Origin: Rhododendron vialii
Lineage: Eukaryota > Streptophyta > Magnoliopsida > Ericales > Ericaceae
Assembly: GCF_030253575.1 (NCBI RefSeq)
Contig: NC_080560.1
Location: 37,403,001 to 37,467,000, forward strand
Length of the DNA stretch: 64,000 bases
Reading direction: 5' to 3'
Shown: positions 54,532 to 64,000 of the stretch, piece by piece
Position numbering within the stretch: position 1 is the stretch's first letter
Layout: every line of letters starts with the position of its first letter
Notes under the pieces: generated by a model
Told to the model about the DNA's origin: nothing
Databases searched by the model: none
Seen by the model: the letters and a program-made list of their open reading frames with translations, nothing else
Program-made: the position numbers and the translations under genes

Positions 54532-57332
54532 TGTAGAGATCCGTATTTTATTTCCATAATTCTTTATGCTTTATGAAGGCATGAGTTGTGATGTAAAATG
54601 GAGAATGAGTTCGTATGTCAAATGTGCTAGAATTTAGTAGTTCGGAATGCAAGTGTAATATGCATGAGTGTAGGGGTGGGTAATAGGTAATTTCGTGTCA
54701 TTTTCGTGTTATATATCAAAATCTTATTTATAAAATCCCACAACATTTTTCAATTTATCAAATCTTTCGTGTCATGTTCGGGTCGTGTCATTTTCGGATT
54801 GTGTTGTCATGTCAAAAAGTCCTACTTTTTGCTAAATTTTTATTTTTTTTAGTTGACAGTTTATCAAACTAATGTCCAATGTATAGAATTACCTATAAAA
54901 ATATCTATTTTTAGCTCAATTATATGAAATTATTTTGTTTTTCGTGTCAGGCATGCCCACCCCTGGTGTATAAGTGCACGTGTGTGTAGGGGATAATTTT
55001 CCCCCACCCATATTTCTTTTCTTTCCAGGCCACACGTTTTTTTTTTTTTCTCTCTCACTATTCTCTCGGCCGACTCTCTCTCTCTCACCTCTCCTCCAAA
55101 CTTCTCTCTTCGAATTCATCGCCTTAGAATGAGATTTTGACAAAAATCCCAAGTACTAAAGTTGTTCTACGAGACGAGAGGTTTCTATCCATCCGAGAAA
55201 ATTCATGATCGGAGCATTTCGAAGTTTCCTCCATGTTCGGGCATGCTTCTAACCTTCGAGGTAGGGATCTTCTGCCTTTTTTATATGTTTAAGTGTTAGT
55301 TTTATGTACAAGAATCAAGTTTGATCATCTATTTTGAGTCTTGAATAAATCTAGTGTATGCTGAAAATTTCGTAGGTTTTAATAATCTGTATTTTGGGGG
55401 CCCTTCTGCTAGGAATCAATTTTTGGTGTCTTCATAACTGTTAAAGTACGTTTTAATACGAAGATTTCGGTACCAAGATCATGAAAAATCGATAATCACA
55501 CAATTAGTTATGAATTTTTGAATACCGGCTGTTTCCTGGATGTGCGAATCTGTGCGTGGCTGCCTTCTTTTAATGTCCTGGGCATGTTGAACACTTGGGT
55601 GGCTTTGGGTCTTTTACAGGAGCTGCATATTTAAGTTAAGAAGAGATTGTCGTTGGAATCAAGTAATTTGGTTAAGTATACAATTTTTGGTGAATTTCTA
55701 AAGCAGGGTTGGTTGACTGGTGCGAAAATGGTTGTGAATCTGTTTTTCTTTTGATTGTTGGGTTAATCTCCTCTCGTTTTTTAACCTAGGATTTTTACTG
55801 AGTGTAGTGCTTGTAGTGGTGCAACGTTTGGCGTTGGTTTCAATATTTTTGGGTTTAAGATGAAAGAGTTATGATTTTCTATGAGAGTATGGCAAATTTT
55901 CACAAAGAAATATGTGGTGCCTTGTGTGCCAGGACTTTTGGGGGTTTTGGAAGAACTAAGTTTTAATCTAGGGATTTCTCTCTCTCTGTGTGTGCTTTTG
56001 TATGTGGTAGTTTAGCACATTATTGAGTGTCTTACCCCTATGCTTGAAATGGGTGTGATTTGGGAAAACTTGAATCAGTTTTTAAAAAAGAAAGGGCCAT
56101 AGAAAGAGTTTGAGCTTGTCTATCTTCGAATACTCTTGTTTTGATGTTGGGCTAGTATGTGGGTTTAATTTAAGAGATGTGAAAAGTTGATTTTGTTGAA
56201 AGGGTATGTTTTAGTAAATGAATCGGTAAAAGGGTATGTTTGATTTTGGTAATACAGAAGGTTGTGAGTATTAATATGTTGATTTAGAATGTGAAGTTTA
56301 GACAGAACAAAGCACTCGTGAGAAACGATGAACTTTTAACCTGAGTTGGTATGGCTTGATAAATTGGGATTGGTGTGGTAATTTATTTGGTATGGAAACA
56401 TGTTAATTTGATGTTGTAGATGTGATAGTATCTAATGTAAAATAGTTACATTGGTTTTGTAGTTTAAACTTATAATGGTAAACTGGAGATTTGATTGAAC
56501 GGTATGCATGTGCGTATAGGTGGATAATTCACACTTGTTGATGATGAGAAGAAAACGAAAAGACAGAATAAAAAGGGACAGGAGGGAGGACACGATAAAA
56601 CTTAAGTTTTAAAAGATTAAATTAGGTGGACGTGTGAGTTCTTTGATGACACATTGAGGTTAAGGTCCTTGTGCACATTGTATTTCACTTCTTTGTGTGT
56701 AGTGTGTCGACTTAGAAGCAAGTGTGACCAGTGAAGCGGGGTGCGTGTGTAGCTGAGAGGGTCAGTATTTGAGAAATGGAGTTAAATATATATTTTTTTT
56801 CCCAACATGAGTATGGTATTTTGTGTTCCTCTTTTTGACAACAAATTTGCTTTTGGAAAATGTTTTTCCTTAATATATGTCTTCACTTCTGCATATAATT
56901 TAGGTATGGATATCTCTACGAGCTAGTATAGCTCACCCTATCCTTTTAGGTACTCGCCATGGCCTTTAATTTGGATTTGCATGGAGTGTACATTGAGACG
57001 CCTCTTGAGAGCTTCATTGAAATTATTAAGGAGTTGTTTATCATCTAGTCTAATTCACGTTGTGTACTTTACCCGCAATTGAAGGTTGTACCTTTTGGTT
57101 TGAACATATGTAAAGCTATGTATAAACTCATCTCCTTGATTATTGTGAAGCCCTTTTTAATGGAAGACGTTTGGGAGACTTTATGTAAAAAAAAAAAAAA
57201 TTTAGAGAGAAGAAGAAGATACTTTGATTCTTTGTTTGGATTGGCATGACATTTAAGGGTAAATATAGTTGAGAGAATGACTTTTGTTCGTAGAAAAGTA
57301 TTATTATTTTGTTGAAAATCGAGGACGTAACA
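54532..57332 (+). repeat. 5' LTR of gypsy-type element
   Basis: Starts TGTAGAGATCCG and ends ...GTAACA just before the primer-binding site. It is collinear with the 3' LTR: 54975-56225 matches 59280-60525, and 56250-57190 matches 62830-64000. It lacks the 60525-62815 stretch of the 3' copy and holds a short insertion at 54671-54965 absent from the 3' copy. Confidence 0.88.
54671..54965. mobile_element. Short hAT-type insertion in the 5' LTR
   Basis: About 295 bp with ends TAGGGGTGGG and CCCACCCCTG, the hallmark of plant hAT MITEs, and the subterminal repeats 'ttcgtgtcattttcgtgt'. The uninterrupted site is seen in the 3' LTR at about 59271-59283. The duplicated target is imperfect ('gtgta' on both sides). 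Confidence 0.85.
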
Positions 57333-57335
57333 ACT

Positions 57336-57347
57336 TGGTATCAGAGC
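57336..57347 (+). promoter_or_regulatory. Primer-binding site of gypsy-type element
   Basis: TGGTATCAGAGC, complementary to initiator Met-tRNA, 3 bases after the likely LTR end. Confidence 0.9.
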
Positions 57348-58845
57348 ATAGGTTTAGAATACCTTGTGACCGTGGGGAGACACTTAGTCTTATGAGTCTA
57401 GCGGTTGCATTGGGGCATGAATTTTGTGTGTACGTGAATAGCTTACACCGATCTACGCGACATCTTAATTGCATCTCTGTAGCGTCATATAGTGTTGTTG
57501 ACCTTTATTGGAGAAAATTGGAGGTTTGACCTCGTAAGTGAAGTTGTGGTTGTTGATTAGTTCTTCTACTTAACTCTTGTGGCGGCTGAAAAATTGTGTT
57601 TTACAAATATGTGTATTTGGAGAAAGCTACATATTAATGCAGTTGAGGTGACGTGGTTATGTCTTGTGGTTGTGGTGTATTGATCACTGTTCTGGGTGAT
57701 TCTGTGTATAATATTTTACGCTATTGTATTTGGTGTCTGTTTTGTGCTATCTTAAATGGTAAGCTTGAACGTATAATGCATCTCATATGTTTATGTTAAC
57801 TGATATATAGATTGCTAAGGGTGACCATATCTAGCATATGTGAAACTTATTTTTTTTAAGATTTTGAGGATCTACTTCCGGATATTCAGTTTGAGGTGCA
57901 GCTGGCCACTGCAACTTAGAGATTGAATATCCAGAATAGACACCTGTTAAAAAAAGGGGGGTATCAACTTGGACCTTGTCTTGTATGGTGTACTAATAAG
58001 CAAGATAATATTTAATTCTTTTAACCATAAAGAGATAAGTTCAACTGCAAAATTTTCTCTATGGGTGAGCTTATCAATTTGTTTGAAAGGGGTTACGAAG
58101 AGTATGCGTGCCTTGTTATGTCTCATGTGAACATGTGTTTTTGCATCCGATAGAGAATTGAGAACTGTGAAGTGAAATGGTTAAATTCTTTTGGAATTGC
58201 AATGCTTTCTATTACCTTCATGATGATAGGTTGGTACGTGTGTGTTTGACACTAAGTGATGTTAGAATATGACTTGATGATGATGTTTTTAATTAACAAG
58301 AACTAGTGTAAAATTGTGGTTGAATTTAGTTTCTTGATTCTATGCTAAGGAAAATGTTGAAAGGAAAGGTTAAGTCTTGAATAACGATCTAATGATGAAT
58401 TAAGGTTAAGCCTTGGATGGAACACTTGAATATGTAGAAACGTGACAGGGTTGTTTTGAGGCAAAATTTTTGAGTTGCATCGGAAAAGAAAAGAGGAATT
58501 TCTGTAAAAAAAAATATATAGAAAGAAGTATTCAGAGTTATCTTATTTGTGTTTTCTTGACTGTCTGTTACATATCTAAGTTGTTGCATGACTGTGGCTG
58601 AAACATTAATGTACGGAGTTAGAAGTGATTTGTAGGTAGTGGACTAAACGATATAATAAGCAGACATACGGTTAGAATTATTTCTTTTAGATTGAACTGA
58701 AGGCAAAAAGGAAGATGGAGATGGTAGCATTCGGGAAGAGTTGTTTGGCATGCTTAGTGAGTCATGTTTGTTCGATTAGAATTGGGATTGTTTGCGTTGT
58801 GTCGTAAAATGAACAGGTCTAGAGCTAGAGTCGGTGCATCATTTT
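57348..58845 (+). other. Non-coding internal region of gypsy-type element
   Basis: No gag, protease, reverse transcriptase or integrase motif could be found. Open stretches are short and lack family features. Confidence 0.6.
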
Positions 58846-59137
58846 GAGGAGAAACTGGTGCGTGTCCTAGATCTTCATGATCATGTGTTAAGGGGTAATG
58901 TGATATCTGTACCGAGAGTTTTGTGTAGTAGTTTGGGTAAGGAGAGACAAGGTTAGAAAGGAATTCTTATTTATTTTCGATATAATGAACGTAAGTTTCT
59001 CGAGTTAAGACTTCGTGTTTGTTGAATGGTTGAATAACTTCGATCACAAGTGGTTTTGCGTGTATTCATTGAGGCAGAATGTGATAGACCGTGGTTTATC
59101 AAATTTCGAGGACGAAATTTCTTCAAGAAGGGTAGGA
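58846..59137 (+). pseudogene. Gypsy pol C-terminal remnant and purine tract
   Basis: 'EEKLVRVLDLHDHVLRGNVI' followed by 'SVPRVLC' matches the start of the chromodomain-type tail of plant gypsy pol. The frame then breaks ('gg tta' region near 58955). The closing block 'tttcgaggacgaaatttctt' (59104-59123) is the conserved end of many plant gypsy pol genes, and 'aagaagggtagga' (59125-59137) is the purine tract before the 3' LTR. Confidence 0.8.
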
Positions 59138-60886
59138 TGTAGAGACCGGTATTTGATTTCCATAATTCTTTATGTTTTATGAAGGCATGAGTAGAGATAT
59201 AAAATGGAGAATGAGTTCGGATGTCGAATGTGCTAGAATTTAGAAGTTTGGGATGCAAGTGTAATATGCATGGGTGTATAAGTGCAGGTGTGTGTAGGGG
59301 ATAATTTCCCCCCACCTATATTTCTTTTCTTTCCAGGCCACACACACGTCTCTCTCTCTCTCTCTCTCGGCCGACTCTCTCTCTCACCTCTCCTCCAAAC
59401 TTCTCTCTTCGATTTCATCACCTTAGAATGAGATTTTGAAAAAATCCCAAGTACTAAATTAAGTTGTACGCGACTAGAGGTTTCTATCCATCCGAGAAAA
59501 TTCATGATCGGAGCACTTAGAAGTTTCCTCCATGTTCGGGCATGCTTCTAACCTTCAAGGTTGGGATCTCCTGCCTTCTTTATATGTTTAAGTGTTAGTT
59601 TTATGTACAAGAATCAAGTTTGATCATCTATTTTGAGTCTTGAATAAATCTAGTGTATGCTGAAAATTTCGTAGGTTTTAGTAATCTGTATTTTGGGGGC
59701 CCTTCTGCTAGGAATCAATTTTTGGTGTCTTCATAACTGTTAAAGTACGTTTTGATACGAAGATTTTGGTACCAAGATCATGAAAAACCGATAATCACAC
59801 AATTAGTTATGAATTTTTGAATACCGGCTGTTTCCTGGATGTGCGAATCTGTGCATGGCTGCCTTCTTTTAATGTCCTGGGCATGTTGAACACCTTGGGT
59901 GGCTTTGGGTCTTTTACAGGAGCTGCATATTTAATTTAAGAAGAGATTGGCGTTGGAATCAAGTAATTTGGTTAAGTATATAATTTTTGGTGAATTTCTA
60001 AAGCAGGGTTGGTTGACTGGTGCGAAAATGGTTGTGAATCTGTTTTTCTTTTGATTGTTAGGTTAATCTCCCCTCGTTTTTGAACCTAGGACTTTTACTG
60101 AGTGTAGTGCTTGTAGTGGTGCAACGTTTGGCCTTGGTTTCAATATTTTTGGGTTTAAGATGAAAGAATATGATTTTTCTGTAAGAGTATGGCAAATTTT
60201 CACAAAGAAATATGTGGTGCCTTGTGTGCCGGGACTTTTGGGGTTTTTGGAAGAACTGAGTTTTAATCTAGAGATATCTCTCTCTGTGTGCTTTTTTATG
60301 TGGTAGTTTAGCACATTATTGAGTGTCTCAACCCTATGCTTTAAATGGGTGTGATTTGGGAAAACTTGAATCAGTTTTTTAAAAAAAGGGGCCATAGAAA
60401 GAGTTTGAGCTTGTCTATCTTCGAATACTCTTGTTTTGATGTTGGGCTAGTATGTGGGTTTAATTTAAGAGATGTGAAAAGTTGATTTTGTTAAAAGGGT
60501 ATGTTTTAGTAAATGAATCGGTGAAGAGAAAGTAGTCGTTCGAGAAACCTAAAGTGTATCCAGGCCTTTAAAAAAAATAGAAACGTGATAACAGAAAATG
60601 ATATTGGCAATGGTGGGCCTAGAATCTAAGTAAAAGGTGTGTGAATAAGTGTGTGTGTGAGCTTTTCGATGTCCGGCGTGATTAATGTGTCACGTGTATT
60701 GATGTTTCGATATGCAAGCGAATGCTTTGATGTTAATGTTATTTGATTGATGAAGATATGTGGTGGATTTCCTACATGAAAGAGTTGGACTTGGGTGTTC
60801 TTATTGTTATAATCGTGAAGATGGTATTATTTATGCATAGTTAATCTTTGAGTTGGTTTGATTGGTGTGTTTTGTCGTACATTGAG

Positions 60887-62614
60887 TGTCACACCCCATT
60901 CCGGAAAACACCACACTAAAATTTATTTTCCAAATGGGATGGATCCACGCCTTGGCCCTGCTCAAACAGTAAATAAAAGCACCAGCTAGGTGTCCAACTC
61001 ATAAAAAAAAACTTAACTTGCATATATACGAAAATAACTGTCATACAAAACGTGCCCACATGTATTTACAACATATACAAGCTCCAAAAATAGGCACATA
61101 ATCAAAAGAGTCAAAAAGCTTGACTTCTATATACACAACTCCTGTCTAGACTCTGCAATGGACCCGCGTGCCGTCACGCACCTGAAAAGAAATCACTGTG
61201 GGGGTGTGAGCTTTCAACTTGCTCAGTGAATGTGCTTATTCGTAATAAGAGAAGCAATAAAGACAAGTGCTATCAACAATTTAAAACAAGAATATTCAGC
61301 CCACAATAACGTTCCATTACATAATATTCATAACGCCACTAAGGCAATTTCCATATCAACGCCACTAAGGCAATACTCTTTACGCCACTAAGGCAATATT
61401 TATTCACGCCACTAAGGCCATATTATAACGCCACTAAGGCTACGATCATATTCTCGCTTAGGAGCTCAAGCCAAATATTAACCATTTCAATACGAAAAAC
61501 AACTTTACACCATGTCTCATCTTCTGCTATTAAAAATAAGAACACCCACCTCGAGGTCCAGCCAAAAAGGTACCAACACGAGCTCACTCCCTACATGGAG
61601 TCACGGTGCTCGTCGTCGCTTCCGAACTTGGCGTACAGCACATAAATTCATACATGTAAGTATTAGTATAGAGATGCCCAAAAAGTTAAACACCAACAAC
61701 CATTTTCTCTATACTATCTCCTTAACTAAGTATCCTAATTGATTTCCACTTCTCTGATACAGGTTCTTATAGCTCAAGTTGCAATTCAACATCTAGTATG
61801 TAATTCCTACATCCAGACATGCAGTTTTGGCATCCAAATTCCAAGTTCCAGCGGCTATACTCAGTTTTAGCACCAAAAGCACACATTTTCTGCAATTAGG
61901 TTCTCAATGGCTGCACATAGAATCACATTTCAACACACAAAAAGTAATTTTTGCACTTTAAATATACTTCACAGCTTCGAAATCATAAGTTCAGCACTTG
62001 ATTTCTAGTTTCAGCACTTCAAGGTACGTTTTTTACCAGCAAATTCACATGTCCAACTACAATAGGAGTAGGTTCCAATCATGTCCTTCCATTCCAACCA
62101 GCTAATTAGGTATTATATATTAATCTCACCAAAAAAATTTAGTTTAAGTATCTAAGAAATCTATTCCCAGCACCAAAAACTTGTGTTTGAGTTTCTTAAT
62201 TCAAATCCTACACAAACCCTAGAGTTAATTAGAGAGGAATGTAAACAAATCATAACACACCCAAATTAAGAAGAAAATTAAAGCACTTACCACAAACCTA
62301 ATTCTTTTTTTTTTCCTTCCCTTTTCTTCTCTTTCCCCTCTTTTCTGTTGCCTCTTCTTCTCTCTGTTTTCTGATCACCCTTGTTCGTTCTTTTTTTTTT
62401 TTTTTTGCTTTGCTTCTTTCCATTAGATATGTGTCACATACACACACATGCACAACAAATGCTTTCCACGTGCACACACAGCACATGCCATCTTTTTTTT
62501 TTACAGTTACATCCTTATAGTTTAGGAAAATCACTTTATAAACCCTCACACACAAATATAATTAAATTAACTCAACTTTATGTTCTACTTTTATTATAAG
62601 AGCAGGGTCTCACA
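60887..62614. mobile_element. Solo LTR nested in the 3' LTR, 1728 bp
   Basis: TGTCACACCCC ... GGGTCTCACA with a perfect 5-bp target duplication TTGAG (60882-60886, 62615-62619). It has the TGT...ACA ends of plant gypsy LTRs and no internal domain. It contains the 'acgccactaaggc' array. Confidence 0.9.
61322..61442. repeat. Short tandem array 'acgccactaaggc'
   Basis: Five units of about 22 bp with the invariant core ACGCCACTAAGGC inside the solo LTR. Confidence 0.93.
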
Positions 62615-62695
62615 TTGAGACTGGAAAAAAGTGTTTGATGTTGATGTTATCTGATTGATGAGATTAATTGATTGTAGTCCAAGGGTTGTAATGGG

Positions 62696-62840
62696 GAAGT
62701 ACTGCAACGCAAGGGGTGATAATGCAGAAACCCAACTAATGAGTTATATTTTACTGCAACGCAAAGGGTGGAAATGTCGAAATCGAACCATTGGGTGATG
62801 TTTACTGTAACGCAAAGGGTGGTAATACAGAAGGTTGTGA
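62696..62840. repeat. Tandem array, ~56-bp unit, three copies
   Basis: Units start 'tactgcaacgcaaggggtg', 'tactgcaacgcaaagggtgg' and 'tactgtaacgcaaagggtgg', and are separated by 'gaaa.c.aac.a.tgag/gtga' segments. The first two are missing from the 5' LTR. Confidence 0.8.
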
Positions 62841-63323
62841 GTGTTAATATGTTGATTTAGAATGTGAAGTTTAGACAGAACAAAGCACTTGTGAGAAACG
62901 ACAAACTTTTAACCTGAGTTGGTGTCTTGGATGCTTTGAAGTGTCGATGCTTGCTTTCTTCCTTCTTATAGACTTCCTAAATTATAGTGGCTTGATAAAT
63001 TGGGATTGGTGTGGTAATTTATTTGGTATGGAAACATGTTAATTTGATGTTGTAGATGTGATAGTATCTATTGTTAAAGAGTTACATTGGTATTGTAGTT
63101 TAAACTTATAATGGTAAATTGGAGATTTGATTGAATGGTATGCATGTGCGTATAGGTGGATAATTCACACTTGTTGATGATGTGAAGAAAACGAAAAGAC
63201 AGAATAAAATGGGACACGAGGGAGGACACGATAAAACTTAAGTTTGAAAAGATTAAATTAGGTGGACGTGTGAGTTCTTTGATGACACATTGAGGTTAAG
63301 GTATTTGTGCACATTGTATTTCA

Positions 63324-63552
63324 CTTCTCTGTGTGTAGTGCGTCGACTTAGAAGCAAGGGTGACCAATGAAGTGGGATGCATGTGCGTGTGTAGCTGAGA
63401 GTGTTAGTATTTGAGAAATGGAGTTAAATATATATATTTTTTGTGTGTAGTGTGTCGACTTAGAAGCAAGTGTGACCAGTGAAGTGAGGTGCGTGTGCGT
63501 GTGTAGCTGAGAGTGTTAGTATTTGAGAAATGGAGTTAAATATATATATATA
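63324..63552. repeat. Tandem duplication of ~108 bp in the 3' LTR
   Basis: The block 'gtgtgtagtg.gtcgactta' through 'gaaatggagttaaatatata' occurs twice in direct order (from 63332 and from 63443). The 5' LTR has it once (about 56694-56793). Confidence 0.9.
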
Positions 63553-63643
63553 TTTTTTCCCAACATGAGTGGTATTTTGTGTTCCTCTTTTTGACAACAA
63601 ATTTGCTTTTGGAAAATGTTTTTCCTTAATATTTGTCTTCACT

Positions 63644-63768
63644 TCTGCATATAATTTAGGTATGGATATCTCTACGAGCTAGTGTAGCTCACCCTAACCT
63701 TTCACTTCTGCATATAATTTAGGTATGGATATCTCTACGAGCTAGTGTAGCTCACCCTAACATTTCAG
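63644..63768. repeat. Tandem duplication of ~64 bp in the 3' LTR
   Basis: 'ttcacttctgcatataattt' through 'tagctcaccctaac' occurs twice. The 5' LTR has it once (about 56882-56945). Confidence 0.9.
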
Positions 63769-64000
63769 GTACTCGCCATGGGACTTAGCTTGAATTGCAT
63801 GGAGTGTATATTGAGATGTCTCTTGAGAGCTTCATTGAAATTATTAAGGAATTGTTTATCATCTAGTCTAAATCACGTTGTGTACTTCATCCGCAATTGA
63901 AGGTTGTACCTTTTGGTGTGAACATATGTAAAGCTATGTATGAACTCATCTCCTTGATTATTGTGAAGCCCTTTTTAATGGAGGACATTTGGGAGACTTT

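Larger units (their letters stand above)
54532..64000 (+). mobile_element. Ty3/gypsy-type element with long LTRs and little coding (runs off the window)
   Basis: 5' LTR about 2.8 kb (54532-57332), primer-binding site at 57336, internal region of about 1.8 kb, pol 3'-end signature and purine tract, then a 3' LTR from 59138 that reaches the window end and is not complete. The internal region retains only a scrap of pol, so this resembles a large non-autonomous derivative (LARD-like) of a chromodomain-type gypsy element. Nested insertions occupy both LTRs. Confidence 0.85.
59138..64000 (+). repeat. 3' LTR of gypsy-type element (incomplete, with nested solo LTR)
   Basis: Begins TGTAGAGACCGG. It continues past the window end: 64000 corresponds to about 57182 of the 5' LTR, so about 150 bp are missing. 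It contains a solo LTR at 60887-62614 and local tandem duplications. Confidence 0.88.

Noticed and set aside
61322-61442. CRISPR-like array
   Set aside because: Short core with ~9-base variable spacers inside a plant LTR; spacing and context do not fit a CRISPR.

Overview
The window is eukaryotic nuclear DNA from a plant, most likely a eudicot. It is AT-rich, intron-bearing and dominated by plant-type transposable elements (Ty1/copia, Ty3/gypsy, hAT, LINE, TRIM). It holds an endogenous plant pararetrovirus and remnants of a tandem family of ankyrin-repeat/PGG membrane-protein genes. The species cannot be fixed from the sequence. No tRNA, rRNA or CRISPR feature was seen.

Host-gene layer. On the minus strand there is an ankyrin/PGG gene, called A1 here, with exons at 22975-22366, 21995-21418 and about 15660-15080. 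A second, decayed copy A2 has exon 1 and 2 relics at 51.85-52.15 kb and 50.13-50.63 kb, and a possible PGG-exon scrap at 30.9-31.1 kb. Upstream of A1, 23.44-30.72 kb is paralogous to 0.15-6.75 kb at the left end of the window. This suggests an ancient tandem duplication of [gene + upstream flank]. The left flank also holds a broken copy of an RPB7-like subunit gene of RNA polymerase IV/V (5105-5639).

Mobile layer, left to right. A solo LTR (2651-3964) has a LINE inside it (2731-3752). A TRIM with target-site duplication lies at 6153-6473. A very young, nearly intact copia element lies at 7454-14824 (LTRs 562 bp, 3 differences, TSD CTTAC, one in-frame stop). A 5'-truncated, decayed copia (about 15.66-20.25 kb) abuts A1 exon 3, and its integrase is split by an 882-bp hAT derivative (16619-17500). 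Minisatellites follow at 20.27-21.06 kb. A decayed BED/hAT transposon lies at 24.2-28.75 kb. Two short hAT-type MITEs with perfect 8-bp TSDs lie at 31585-32073 and 37291-37733. A pair of fold-back elements (33.45-33.95 kb) and a LINE tail (38831-39571) complete this stretch.

Viral layer. An endogenous Caulimoviridae-like element occupies about 41.64-48.75 kb. It is flanked by 303-bp direct repeats with a Met-tRNA primer-binding site directly behind the left one. It encodes a movement protein, a coat-like region, protease, reverse transcriptase and RNase H, but I see no integrase. It carries a frame break, two in-frame stops and two altered key residues.

Right end. From 54532 to beyond 64000 lies a Ty3/gypsy-type element with LTRs of about 2.8 kb or more and almost no coding content. 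Its 5' LTR holds a small hAT-type insertion and its 3' LTR holds a 1728-bp solo LTR with TSD TTGAG. Expressed host genes appear few. A1 is the only one close to intact, and its last exon seems to have lost its splice acceptor.
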